Source: Phytohabitans maris (GTDB lineage Bacteria > Actinomycetota > Actinomycetes > Mycobacteriales > Micromonosporaceae). From it: a stretch of 64,000 nt of DNA. The translations under genes were made by a program, and so were the position numbers. The notes beneath the pieces are model-generated. The model was not told where the DNA came from. It did no database searches and worked only from the letters and a program-made list of their open reading frames with translations. This document shows, in pieces, positions 39,113 through 47,591 of the stretch (position 1 is its first letter; each line of letters begins with the position of its first letter). The DNA lies in NCBI RefSeq assembly GCF_031085175.1, contig NZ_JAVHUY010000053.1, positions 1 to 64,000 on the forward strand. Direction: 5' to 3'.

Positions 39113-40032
39113 CCACCACGGTCTCCGGGCGCACCTACAAGCGCACCCGGCCGCGCGGCTTCGCCGAGTGGGCACCGCGCCCCGACACGCTCGTGCTCCT
39201 CGACCAGATCAACGCCGTACTCGCCGAGTACGACCGGCACCTTCCGATGACCGCCCGGCAGCTTTTCTACCGGCTGGTCGGGTCGGCCGGCTACAGCAAG
39301 ACGGAGCAGGCGTACGAGCGGCTGTGCGAACTCCTCAACCGCGCCCGTCGCGCCCGTCGCATCCCGATGTCGGCGATCCGGGACGACGGCACCACGGTCA
39401 AGGCGACGTGGGGCTACGACTCGCCCGCCGACTTCTGGACCACGGTGCGCGGGTCCGCCGGCGCCTACAAGCACGAGCCCACCGACGGCCAGCGGATCAC
39501 CGTCGAACTGTGGGTGGAGGCGGCCGGCATGGTGCCGATGGTCGCCCGGATCGCCCACCAGTACGGCGTCAACGTCTACTCCTCCGGCGGCTTCGACAGC
39601 GTCACCGCGAAGTACGAGGCCGCCCGCCGGATGGCCAACCGCGACACGCCCACCGCCGTCCTCCACATCGGCGACCACGACCCGTCCGGGCTCTCCATCC
39701 TGGACTCGGTCGCTGAAGACGTCACCGCGTTCTTCCGAGACATCGAGCCCGGAGACATCGCGCCGACGTTCGTACGGGTGGCCGTGACACCGGAGCAGAC
39801 GGAGCGGTACGCACTGGAGACCGCGCCGCAGAAGACGACCGACCGGCGCGGCGAGGCCATGGCCGACACGGTCCAGGCGGAGGCCCTTTCGCCGGACGAG
39901 TTGGAGCGGGAACTCCGCGACGCGCTTGAGACGTGGGTCGACATGGAGGCGCTGACCGCCGCGAAGGCCAAGACCCAGGCGGAGCGGGCCGAGATCCTGG
40001 CCACCCTCGACGAGCTGGGGGCCGGCCGGTGA
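39109..40032 (+). CDS. Spo11/TopoVI-A-like TOPRIM protein
   Basis: The 307-residue protein begins with a winged-helix-like region (HLPMTARQLFYRLVGSAGYS, KTEQAYERLCELLNRARRAR) and then a TOPRIM-like domain with VELWVEAAGMVPMVARIAH (the Glu motif) and AVLHIGDHDPSGLSILDSV (the DxD motif). This order is that of topoisomerase VI subunit A/Spo11-like proteins, which occur alone in some actinophages. The catalytic Tyr of Spo11 would fall in the first domain (FYRLVG region). No B subunit is encoded here, so the role in phage DNA metabolism is open. It is followed by a four-base overlap. Confidence 0.65.
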   Translation: MTTTVSGRTYKRTRPRGFAEWAPRPDTLVLLDQINAVLAEYDRHLPMTARQLFYRLVGSAGYSKTEQAYERLCELLNRARRARRIPMSAIRDDGTTVKATWGYDSPADFWTTVRGSAGAYKHEPTDGQRITVELWVEAAGMVPMVARIAHQYGVNVYSSGGFDSVTAKYEAARRMANRDTPTAVLHIGDHDPSGLSILDSVAEDVTAFFRDIEPGDIAPTFVRVAVTPEQTERYALETAPQKTTDRRGEAMADTVQAEALSPDELERELRDALETWVDMEALTAAKAKTQAERAEILATLDELGAGR

Positions 40033-40355
40033 GCGACGAGACGTACATCGTGGTCGGCGACGACGGCACGCCCAAGGCCGTAGTCGACCTCGCGCTGCTG
40101 ACCGAGGAGGGCGCCAAGCTCGGCGCCGCGATGGCGCTGTCGTGCGACGACCCGGAGCGACTGGATGCGATCACCGCCGAGGCCGTCGAGAAGTACGACG
40201 ATCCCACCTACTCCTTCGTAATCTCGGCTGCGCTCCGGATGGTCACGGAGAACATCTTGGCGCCCTGTATGGCGGTGGCGCACAAGGCGACCGGCATCGA
40301 CCTCCGGGACGGCCTCGACCGGATTCTGCGTGGAGAGGAACCCCCTCGTGTCTGA
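40029..40355 (+). CDS. Prophage protein of unknown function
   Basis: The 108-residue product (MSDETYIVVGDDGTPKAVVD) is acidic and mostly helical. No family is recognised. The GTG start overlaps the preceding stop by four bases, and its stop overlaps the next gene by eight. It belongs to the early operon by position. Confidence 0.5.
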   Translation: MSDETYIVVGDDGTPKAVVDLALLTEEGAKLGAAMALSCDDPERLDAITAEAVEKYDDPTYSFVISAALRMVTENILAPCMAVAHKATGIDLRDGLDRILRGEEPPRV

Positions 40356-40743
40356 CTATGAGCAGGGCACCATCTACGACGCGCTCGGCGGGGTGCCCCT
40401 CTCCATTGGCGAACGCTGGGCGCACTTCCACGTCCGCAACCCTCGCGTGTACGAGGCCCTGTGCGGTCGGGCGCGGACGTGGATAGGGCGGTTCGGGCGA
40501 CGCACCGTGGGCATCGACACGATGTTCTCGGGCGTGCGGTGGGAGATCGCGCTCGCGACCTCGGACCCCCACTTCAAGATCAACAATAGCTACTCGCCGT
40601 GGTACAGCCGCTGGATCATGCAGAACGAGACCGACCTCGACGGGCTGTTCGAACTCCGCCGGAGCGAGGCCGACAACGCCGACCTCGGCGCGCTCGTCCG
40701 CCACGCCGAGACCCTTCTCCGCATGGCGGAGGCGGCGACGTGA
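40348..40743 (+). CDS. Conserved actinophage hypothetical protein
   Basis: The 131-residue protein has a pattern common in phages infecting actinomycetes: RWAHFHVRNPRVYEALCGRA, then RRTVGIDTMFSGVRWEIALA and HFKINNSYSPWYSRWIMQN. It is well conserved in such phages but its function is unknown. GAGAGGA at 40333-40339 selects GTG 40348. Confidence 0.6.
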   Translation: MSDYEQGTIYDALGGVPLSIGERWAHFHVRNPRVYEALCGRARTWIGRFGRRTVGIDTMFSGVRWEIALATSDPHFKINNSYSPWYSRWIMQNETDLDGLFELRRSEADNADLGALVRHAETLLRMAEAAT

Positions 40744-40970
40744 ACGGGGAAGAGGTCCGGATCCCGGACACGCCGGCGATGGTCGCCGGCGAGATGGCCA
40801 TGAAGATCCACTACGCAATCACGTGCCACGCCGAACACGCCTTCGCGTACCTGTCCGCGTCGCTCGACCACCTCGGCGTTGATGGCGACGACCGCGAGGA
40901 GGCGCTCGACAAGTTCACCGCCAGCCTGTGCAGGTCCATCGTGGCCGAGTCGCGGAGGTGGTGGCGGTGA
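40740..40970 (+). CDS. Small prophage protein
   Basis: The 76-residue product (MNGEEVRIPDTPAMVAGEMA) is helical and is coupled by four-base overlaps to both neighbours. Cys and His residues occur in HYAITCHAEHAFAYL but no clear metal site is seen. The function is unknown. Confidence 0.5.
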   Translation: MNGEEVRIPDTPAMVAGEMAMKIHYAITCHAEHAFAYLSASLDHLGVDGDDREEALDKFTASLCRSIVAESRRWWR

Positions 40971-41803
40971 CCACAGCGTTCGCGTGGGTGCTGGCCTTGC
41001 TGGATGAGGTCGGCTCCCAGCCGCGAGGTAAGCGGGTCCGGCAGTGCGTCTCGCACGAGGACGCGAAGCCGAGCCTGTCGATTGTCCCGCACGAGGAGGG
41101 CAGCTGGGCGCCACGCTGCTTCGGCGGCTGCTCCACGCAGCAGGTGCTCGATGCCCTCCACCTCACCCGGTACAGGATGTTCCGGCCGCCGCCGGTCAGT
41201 CCCGCCGAGTACGTGCGGCAGGTCGGGCTGAAGGTGGAGTTCCCACCCCTCGACCCCGACGCAGGCCGGCACCCCGCCACCCGCGGCATGAGGCTTGAGG
41301 CCGTCCACGACTACGGGGTCGCGGTGCTGGAGCGGTGGCGTGCCCGGAACGGCAGCAAGGACTTGCGGTGGGAGCGGGTGCTGCCCTCCGGCGCCCGGAT
41401 CCCCGGCCTCGGCCACCTCACCTTGGCGAGCATGCCGCTCTACCAGGAACGGGCGGCCCTACAGGCGGTCGGCCTCAACGAACCCGTGCTGGTGACCGAG
41501 TCGGAGAGCAGCGTCGACAGCCTCAAGGGTTGGTTCGGCGTCACGTGGGCCGGGTCGGCGTGGACCGTCCAGACGGGACGTCTGTCCCGGATCCTCGGCG
41601 GCTATCCCAACGTGATCGTGATCCCGGACCACGACCAGGCCGGCCTAGCCGCGCTCGCCCAGCTCGAACGGGCCGGCCTCGCCCGGCACATCCTCATGCC
41701 CGAACCCGGCGAAGACGCCCGCGACCTCCTCAAGCGGCTCGGCCACCACCGGTTCGCCGACGCGGTCCGCGGCGTGCTCGCCCGCGCCCCGGTGGCCGCC
41801 TGA
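40967..41803 (+). CDS. Primase-like protein with TOPRIM domain
   Basis: The 278-residue protein starts with a possible CHC2-type zinc-finger region (VRQCVSHEDAKPSLSIVPHE, then PRCFGGCSTQQVLDAL). After about residue 160 a TOPRIM domain follows: EPVLVTESESSVDSLKGWFG (Glu motif) and NVIVIPDHDQAGLAALAQLE (DxD motif). This is the DnaG- and phage-primase-like arrangement, without a clear RNA polymerase core, so it may recruit or prime for the ATPase encoded next. The stop overlaps the next start by one base. Confidence 0.7.
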   Translation: MTTAFAWVLALLDEVGSQPRGKRVRQCVSHEDAKPSLSIVPHEEGSWAPRCFGGCSTQQVLDALHLTRYRMFRPPPVSPAEYVRQVGLKVEFPPLDPDAGRHPATRGMRLEAVHDYGVAVLERWRARNGSKDLRWERVLPSGARIPGLGHLTLASMPLYQERAALQAVGLNEPVLVTESESSVDSLKGWFGVTWAGSAWTVQTGRLSRILGGYPNVIVIPDHDQAGLAALAQLERAGLARHILMPEPGEDARDLLKRLGHHRFADAVRGVLARAPVAA

Positions 41804-43206
41804 TGAACGACTACGACCACGAAGCAGCGTGGGAAGCCCTGGAAGCCGCAGGCGTCCCCACGCTGCTCGTGCGGCCCGAGAAGGTGACCGTGCCCGACAC
41901 ACCCGAGGCCGCAGTCCAGGCCGCGCAAGACCAGGAGGACGCCCACCAGCGCGCCTACCGACGCCTCCTCGTCGAACGCACCATGTGGCACAAGGCGAAC
42001 CGCGAGGCGGTGCGACGCGTCCAGGCGGAGGAGGCCGCGGCCAGCACCGTCGACCCGGTCGGTCCCCTGGACTGGTCAACGTTCCTTACCCAGGAAATGC
42101 CGCCGCCCGACTGGCATGCTGGCCGGCTGTTTTCCCAAGGGCAGCAGGTCACCGTCGTCGGCGAAGGCAAGGCCGGTAAGTCGATGTTCTGCCAGGAGAT
42201 GGCGTGGCGCGACGCCGCTGGCCTTCCTTTCCTCGGCGACACCAAGTACCGGGCCCGCAGGGTCATGTACGTCGACCACGAGAACGGGCAGCAGGACATC
42301 CAGTCCCGGTTCGTTTCGTTCGGCGCCACCCCGGAAACGCTCGCCAACCTCGCGTACCTGTCGTTCCCGGCGCACCGGCCGCTCGACACGGAAGGCGGCG
42401 CCGCCGACTTCCTCGCCGACGTCGACCGCTACCAGCCGGAGATCGTCTACCTCGACACGGTGAGCCGTGTCATCTCCGACGAGGAGAACTCGTCCGCGCC
42501 GTGGCTCGCGATGTACCGCCTGCTGACGAAGCACCTCAAGGCGCGCGGGATCACGTCGGTGCGGATCGACCACTTCGGCAAGGACCACGAACGCGGGTCA
42601 CGCGGCTCGTCGGCGAAGTCGCAGGACATCGACACCGTCTGGGAGCTCCGCAACGGCGACAACGACACCCTCACCCTCACGCGGACCTTCACCCGCAACG
42701 GCATCGGCCGCTCCTACTACCGCCTGCGCAGGCTCGGCGAGATCGTCGGCGAGCAGTGGCGGCCCGGCGCGACCGCCCACGTCCTCGCCGACGAGCCCAC
42801 CCGCCGCGACGCCGCCCCCGGCGAGTTCATCGCCGCCGCCCAGGTCGCCGACCAGCTCGACGCCGCCGGCGTCCCGCTCGACCTCGGCCGAGACAAGGTC
42901 CGCGCCCTCATCAAGGACAAGGGCCTGAAGATCAGCGCCAACAACAACCTCCTCGCCGAGGCGCTCAAGCTGCGCAAGAAGCGCGCGGAGGAAACCACCC
43001 AGGGCGAAACCCTCATGGACGGCGTGGAGGCGCTCAGGGCCACGATCCGGCGGTGCCACGCCTGCGGGCTGCTGCCCGGCGAGATGCGCCACGAAGTCAA
43101 CTGCGTCTTCGGCCGCTCCACCCCCGAGCACGTCGCCGAGATCCTCGACTACCCGCTTGAGGAGATCCGCAAAGTGCGCGCCGAGTGGGACGGACGCCTC
43201 GCATGA
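41803..43206 (+). CDS. RecA-fold ATPase (RepA/DnaB-like replication helicase)
   Basis: The 467-residue protein has Walker A GEGKAGKSMFCQEMA (about 120-134), a HENGQQDIQSRF segment, Walker B EIVYLDTVSRVI and a sensor VRIDHFGKDHERGSRG with GSSAKSQDIDTVWEL. These are the features of the hexameric AAA_25/RepA-like group used as replicative helicases by phages and plasmids. The C-terminal 100 residues carry a CHACGLLPGEMRHEVNC motif. Together with the preceding primase-like protein it forms the replication core of the prophage. Confidence 0.75.
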   Translation: MNDYDHEAAWEALEAAGVPTLLVRPEKVTVPDTPEAAVQAAQDQEDAHQRAYRRLLVERTMWHKANREAVRRVQAEEAAASTVDPVGPLDWSTFLTQEMPPPDWHAGRLFSQGQQVTVVGEGKAGKSMFCQEMAWRDAAGLPFLGDTKYRARRVMYVDHENGQQDIQSRFVSFGATPETLANLAYLSFPAHRPLDTEGGAADFLADVDRYQPEIVYLDTVSRVISDEENSSAPWLAMYRLLTKHLKARGITSVRIDHFGKDHERGSRGSSAKSQDIDTVWELRNGDNDTLTLTRTFTRNGIGRSYYRLRRLGEIVGEQWRPGATAHVLADEPTRRDAAPGEFIAAAQVADQLDAAGVPLDLGRDKVRALIKDKGLKISANNNLLAEALKLRKKRAEETTQGETLMDGVEALRATIRRCHACGLLPGEMRHEVNCVFGRSTPEHVAEILDYPLEEIRKVRAEWDGRLA

Positions 43207-43487
43207 CCGTCGATCCCTCAGCCCGACGGAATGCCGACTGTGTCTGTCCGCAAGGCATACGCCCGATTACCGCCTCACTGTCTGTCCTGTCCGTATCAGG
43301 ACAGACGACCACAACGGACGCCGTAACCGCAGGTCAACGGCGTGACCACCTGTCCCGGACAGGTCGCGGACGGACAGGACAGCACCTATCCCGATCCGTC
43401 CGTCCCCGTCCCCACCAAGGGTGGGGACGGACGGGACAGGTCGGCGGGACAGCAACCAACACACATCGGAATGGAGCACCACAGTGA
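43203..43487 (+). CDS. Hypothetical prophage protein over a palindrome cluster
   Basis: An ATGA overlap before and a GTGA overlap after bracket this 94-residue frame, which supports translation. The first 20 residues (MTVDPSARRNADCVCPQGIR) look like a small Cys motif; the rest is Gly/Arg/Thr-rich because the DNA is dominated by repeated GGACAGG units. The region may therefore be mainly a binding site or origin and only secondarily coding. Confidence 0.4.
   Translation: MTVDPSARRNADCVCPQGIRPITASLSVLSVSGQTTTTDAVTAGQRRDHLSRTGRGRTGQHLSRSVRPRPHQGWGRTGQVGGTATNTHRNGAPQ
43272..43450. repeat. Cluster of GGACAG repeats and palindromes
   Basis: The stretch contains at least eight GGACAG or CTGTCC units. 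They include the palindrome ACCTGTCC-C-GGACAGGT at 43348-43364, TCCTGTCCGTATCAGGACAG near 43276-43296, and a GC-rich hairpin with arms GTCCCCACC and GGTGGGGAC near 43406-43430. It lies just after the helicase gene, where a phage replication origin or late-gene operator could be. Confidence 0.55.
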
Positions 43488-43843
43488 CAACGCCCATCGA
43501 TGCCGAGCACCCCACCTTCGTCACCCCGACGGAGCGCGACGACATCATCGACAGCGACCACCGCACCCGCAGAGACGCCCTCCGCCGCGAGATCCGCCAA
43601 CTCGACCTCCGCAACGCCACCGAAATCGCCGCCGCCCAAGCCGAATCCACCCGCGCCGCCCTCGACGCCCACGAGGCCAACATGCGCGCCGCCATCGAAC
43701 AGGCCATCGCCGCCGCCCAGCAGACCATCGCCAAGCTCAACACCCGCCCACGCTGGGCCAACTACCTCTTCGCCGCCTACATCGCGCTGCTCGCCGTCTC
43801 CGTCAGCGTCGTCATCATCCAGTGGGCCACCGGCACCGCATAG
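43484..43843 (+). CDS. Coiled-coil protein with C-terminal membrane helix
   Basis: The 119-residue protein has a long charged helix (RTRRDALRREIRQLDLRNAT, AAAQAESTRAALDAHEANMR) predicted as a coiled coil and a single C-terminal transmembrane segment (YLFAAYIALLAVSVSVVIIQ). The topology is compatible with a membrane-anchored accessory protein; a spanin or holin role is not supported by position before the terminase. The GTG overlaps the preceding stop. Confidence 0.6.
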   Translation: MTTPIDAEHPTFVTPTERDDIIDSDHRTRRDALRREIRQLDLRNATEIAAAQAESTRAALDAHEANMRAAIEQAIAAAQQTIAKLNTRPRWANYLFAAYIALLAVSVSVVIIQWATGTA

Positions 43844-43856
43844 ACACAGCTCAACG

Positions 43857-43900
43857 CGGGTCTTGACACTGCCAACTTGGCGTTGTCAAGACCCGTTTTA
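43857..43900 (+). terminator. Rho-independent terminator after the early operon
   Basis: Perfect 12-bp arms CGGGTCTTGACA and TGTCAAGACCCG with an inner GCCAA/TTGGC stem (43857-43895) are followed by TTTTA. It separates the replication operon from the packaging operon. Confidence 0.85.
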
Positions 43901-43984
43901 GCGCCCATACTTGGCGCAGAACGACGCAGAAACCGACGCAACACTCTTCTACGCTTCTGCGCCACGCGCCCGGGAGGTGACCAG

Positions 43985-44437
43985 ATGACCCGCGAATCCG
44001 TCGACCGGAACCAAGCGATCTGGGCCGCCTACTGCCAGGGGGCGACGCAGGCTGAGATCGCCGCTGAGCATGGGGTCACGCAGACGCGGGTTTCGCAGAT
44101 CGTGAAGCGGATGCGGGAGGCCATCCCGCAGGAGACGCGTCAGGAGCGGGCCGAGCGTGAGCTTGCGTTCCTTGACCAGCTGCGCCGCGAGGCGATGGAG
44201 GTCGTGCATTCGAAGCCGTCCCCAGTTGTGGCCGGCAAGGACGGTGACATCGTCCGTGACCCGGAGACGAACGAGGTCGTCCGCGACCACGCCGGCCGGC
44301 TGGCGGCGATGAACCAGGCGCGGCTGCTCTCAGCGGATGTGCGGAAGCTGCTGGGCTTGGACGCGCCGACGCGTACCGAGGTCAGCGGCGGTGTCCGCTA
44401 CGAGCTCGTCGGCGTCGATCCGGAGCAGCACCGGTGA
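43985..44437 (+). CDS. Terminase small subunit
   Basis: The 150-residue protein has an N-terminal HTH (NQAIWAAYCQGATQAEIAAE, HGVTQTRVSQIVKRMREAIP) and a helical oligomerisation region with a coiled coil, as in phage small terminases that recognise pac or cos DNA. It sits directly before the large subunit with a four-base overlap. ATG 43985 is preceded by GGGAGGTGA. Confidence 0.75.
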   Translation: MTRESVDRNQAIWAAYCQGATQAEIAAEHGVTQTRVSQIVKRMREAIPQETRQERAERELAFLDQLRREAMEVVHSKPSPVVAGKDGDIVRDPETNEVVRDHAGRLAAMNQARLLSADVRKLLGLDAPTRTEVSGGVRYELVGVDPEQHR

Positions 44438-45837
44438 CCGCCGCAGTGGCCGAGAGCCCGGTCGTGCAGACGGTGCGGTACGAGCCGCGCGGCGCGGCGC
44501 GCACCCTCTTTCATAACCGTGATGCCGAGGTCGCCATGGTCGGCTCGGCCGGCACCGGCAAGTCCATGGCGTGCCTGTTCCGCCTCCACTTCGCTGCGAT
44601 GGCGAACCCCGGCATCCGTGGCCTGATCATGCGGAAGACCGCGGTCAGCCTCGGCGCGACCACCCTCGTCACGTTCGAGGAGAAGGTCGCGAAGGAAGCG
44701 ATTGCCGCCGGGGTCCTGCGCTGGTACGGCGGCTCGACCCGCGAGGCCGCCTCCTACCGCTACCACAACGGGTCCACGATCGTCGTCGGCGGCATGGACA
44801 AGCCGGAGAAGGTGCTGTCCTCGGAGTACGACTTGGTATTCTGCGACGAGGGCATCGAGTTCACCGAGACGGACTGGGAAACCCTCGCCACCCGGCTCCG
44901 GCACGGTCGCCTGTCGTGGCAGCAGCAGATCCTCGCCACCAACCCGGGCCCACCCACCCACTGGATCAAGAAGCGGGCCGACCGCGGCGCGCTCACCCTG
45001 CTCACCTCACGGCACGTCGACAACCCGGCGTACGTCAACGCCGACGGCACCCCCACCCCGCAGGGACGCGAGTACCTGGGCCGCCTCGACGCGCTCACCG
45101 GCGTGCGCCGGCTACGGCTGCGCGACGGCATCTGGGCCGCCGCCGAGGGCATCATCTACGAGGGGTTCGACCCAGGCGTCCACGTCATCCCCAAGGGCAC
45201 CGTCATCCCGAAGGCGTGGCCGCGCTACTGGGCGGTCGACTTCGGCTACACCAACCCGTTCGTCTGCCAGTGCTGGGCAGAGGACCCCGACGGTCGGCTG
45301 TGGCTGGAGTGGGAGGTGTACCGGACGCAGCGGCTCGTCGAGGACCACGCCGTCACCATCCTCGACCAAGTCAGCCGCCTCGACCCGAAGTCCGTGCACC
45401 ACGACCAGCACCCGCGCCGCGCGCACGAGGGCCGCATCTGGACCGGGCCCCGCCCGCGCGCCGTCATCTGCGACCACGACGCCGAAGACCGCGCCACCCT
45501 GGAGCGCCACCTCGGCCTGGCCACCGTGCCAGCGAAGAAGACCGTGTCCGACGGCATCCAGTACGTGCAGGTGCGCCTCAAGCCGGCCGGCGACGACAAG
45601 CCGCGTCTGTTCCTCCGCGCCGGCGCGCTCGTCGAACGGGATCAGGCGCTCGACGACGCCGGCAAGCCGTGCTGCACGGCCGAGGAGTTCCCCGGCTACG
45701 TGTGGGCGGTCAAGCCCGGCAACTCCGGCGACCTCAAGGAGGAGCCGGCCAAGGTCAACGACCACGGCATGGACGCGACCCGCTACATGGTCGCGCACCG
45801 GGACGCCAAGGTCCGTGGCTCGATCCGGTGGCTGTGA
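44434..45837 (+). CDS. terL: Terminase large subunit
   Basis: The 467-residue protein has the ATPase Walker A GSAGTGKSMACLF (residues 37-49), Walker B YDLVFCDEGIEFTE (about 131-144) and an ATEGIEFTETDW-like coupling segment. The C-terminal RNase H-type nuclease starts near YWAVDFGYTNPFVCQCW (first Asp) and continues through AVICDHDAEDRATLERH and NDHGMDATRYMV (last Asp). It pumps DNA into proheads and cuts it. It is of the PBSX/Terminase_3-like type and full length. Confidence 0.9.
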   Translation: MTAAVAESPVVQTVRYEPRGAARTLFHNRDAEVAMVGSAGTGKSMACLFRLHFAAMANPGIRGLIMRKTAVSLGATTLVTFEEKVAKEAIAAGVLRWYGGSTREAASYRYHNGSTIVVGGMDKPEKVLSSEYDLVFCDEGIEFTETDWETLATRLRHGRLSWQQQILATNPGPPTHWIKKRADRGALTLLTSRHVDNPAYVNADGTPTPQGREYLGRLDALTGVRRLRLRDGIWAAAEGIIYEGFDPGVHVIPKGTVIPKAWPRYWAVDFGYTNPFVCQCWAEDPDGRLWLEWEVYRTQRLVEDHAVTILDQVSRLDPKSVHHDQHPRRAHEGRIWTGPRPRAVICDHDAEDRATLERHLGLATVPAKKTVSDGIQYVQVRLKPAGDDKPRLFLRAGALVERDQALDDAGKPCCTAEEFPGYVWAVKPGNSGDLKEEPAKVNDHGMDATRYMVAHRDAKVRGSIRWL

Positions 45838-45846
45838 GGAGACCCG

Positions 45847-46104
45847 ATGACGACGCTGTCCGACGCCTGGCGCACCGGCCGCTCCGAGCGGCTGTCCAAG
45901 CGCCCAGCGCCGCCCATCGTGGTGAAGCTGGTCAAAGCGCTCGGCGAGAAGCTGCCGACCTGGCAGGGCGTCCGCACCTTCGCCTACACCGCCGGCGGTC
46001 TCGGCCTCGTCGACTACGCCATCTGGGAGGCGCACCACCTCGCCGGCTACGCCGCTGCGGGTGTGTCGCTGCTGTGGCTGGAGTACGCGGGCAGGCGCCG
46101 GTGA
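45847..46104 (+). CDS. Small head-module protein
   Basis: The 85-residue product (MTTLSDAWRTGRSERLSKRP) has one or two hydrophobic segments (FAYTAGGLGLVDYAIW, GYAAAGVSLLWLEY). GGAG precedes the ATG and the stop overlaps the portal start. Small membrane proteins at this place are common in actinophages; the function is unknown. Confidence 0.55.
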   Translation: MTTLSDAWRTGRSERLSKRPAPPIVVKLVKALGEKLPTWQGVRTFAYTAGGLGLVDYAIWEAHHLAGYAAAGVSLLWLEYAGRRR

Positions 46105-47591
46105 GGAGCCTGCTCGGCACGGTCGTGGACGCGGTCGGTTCGATCACGAACCGGTCTCCGGTCCCGTACGTCTCCCACGACTACACCGTGGGCGTCGGCG
46201 TCGGCCTGGCGCAGACCCGCGACCGCGGCGGCCAGCTCGCCGCCATGTCCGGCAACGGCACCGTCTTCTCCATCGTGGACCGGCTGGCCACCTCCACGGC
46301 TGCCGTCGACTGGCACATGCACCGCACCCGCATCGACACCACGAAGGTGTGCCCGATCTGCGAGCAGCCCGGCGTCGTGCTCGTCAAGGACCACCTGGCG
46401 CTGCGGATCTGGAACAAGCCGTCCGACTTTTTCACCAGACAGGAATTGGTGGAGGCCGGGCAGCAGCACTTCGACCTCACCGGCGAGACGTGGCTGCTCG
46501 TCGAGCGTGATGAGCGGATGCGCGGGCTGCCGCTGGGCCTGTGGACGATCCGCCCCGACCGCATCGACCCGGTGCCGTCCAAGGAGAAGTTCCTCGTCGG
46601 CTACATCTACAAGTCGCCCGACGGGCAGCGGATCCCGCTCGACCTGGACGAGGTCATCCAGATCCGCCGCCCCGACCCCGAGGACCCGTACCGCGGGCTG
46701 GGTGCGATCCAGGCCGCGCTACGGGACGTCGACTCGGCGAACCTCGCCGCGCAGTGGAACCGCAACTTCTTCCTCAACTCGGCCGAGCCCGGCGGCATGA
46801 TCAAGACCGACGGTCGGCTCGACGACGACGAGTGGAACCAGCTGCGGCAGCGGTGGAACGAGCAGCACAAGGGTGTGTCCCGCGCGCACCGGGTGGCGAT
46901 CCTCGAAGGCTACGAGTGGATCGACCGCAAGTACACCAACCGGGACATGCAGCTCACCGAGCTGCGGATCCTGTCCCGGGACATGATCCGCGAAGCCTAC
47001 GGCATCGCGAAGTTCGCGCTCGGCGACGTCGACGACGTCAACCGCGCGACCGCTGAGGCGTCCAAGGCGTGGTTCGCCGAGTCGGCCACCGTGCCCCGCC
47101 TGGACCGGTGGAAGCAGGCGTTGAACAACGACTTCCTGCCCCTGTTCGGCTCTACCGGGAGCGGTGTCGAGTTCGCGTACGGCAACCCCGTGCCCCCTGA
47201 CGAGGAGGCAGAGAACGCCGCACGGGACTCGAAGACGAGCGCGTGGGCGACGCTCGTCACCGCTGGCGCGGACCCGGATGACGCGGCAGACGTGGTGGGC
47301 CTGCCCCGCATGCGGGTCCGCGCCCCCCAGCCTGTGCAGGCGCCAGCCGCAGGGGACGACGAGGACGACGGGCCCGACGACGGCCGGCCGGAGAACGCCA
47401 TGCGATGGGTCGCGGTCGCGCGGGTCGACGACGACACCTGCCAGCCGTGCGAAGACAACGACGGCAAGACGTACCGCAACAGGGCCGCCGCCTACCGGGA
47501 CTACCCGGGCGGGTCCGGCTACCGGCACTGCGAGGGCCGCGGTAACTGCCGCTGCCGGGTTGTGAAGAGGGGACGCCGCAATGACGGTTGA
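46101..47591 (+). CDS. Portal protein with MuF-like C-terminal zinc motif
   Basis: The 496-residue protein matches HK97-type portals: MSGNGTVFSIVDRLATSTAA, LWTIRPDRIDPVPSKEKF, DLDEVIQIRRPDPEDPYRGL and LAAQWNRNFFLNSAEPGGMI. An unusual CPICEQPG knuckle is near residue 80. The last 90 residues (MRWVAVARVDDDTCQPCEDN, then CEGRGNCRCRVVKR) resemble the C-terminal zinc-binding end of MuF-type minor head proteins, fused here to the portal. It forms the dodecameric ring for DNA passage. The next gene overlaps by 11 bases. Confidence 0.85.
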   Translation: MRSLLGTVVDAVGSITNRSPVPYVSHDYTVGVGVGLAQTRDRGGQLAAMSGNGTVFSIVDRLATSTAAVDWHMHRTRIDTTKVCPICEQPGVVLVKDHLALRIWNKPSDFFTRQELVEAGQQHFDLTGETWLLVERDERMRGLPLGLWTIRPDRIDPVPSKEKFLVGYIYKSPDGQRIPLDLDEVIQIRRPDPEDPYRGLGAIQAALRDVDSANLAAQWNRNFFLNSAEPGGMIKTDGRLDDDEWNQLRQRWNEQHKGVSRAHRVAILEGYEWIDRKYTNRDMQLTELRILSRDMIREAYGIAKFALGDVDDVNRATAEASKAWFAESATVPRLDRWKQALNNDFLPLFGSTGSGVEFAYGNPVPPDEEAENAARDSKTSAWATLVTAGADPDDAADVVGLPRMRVRAPQPVQAPAAGDDEDDGPDDGRPENAMRWVAVARVDDDTCQPCEDNDGKTYRNRAAAYRDYPGGSGYRHCEGRGNCRCRVVKRGRRNDG

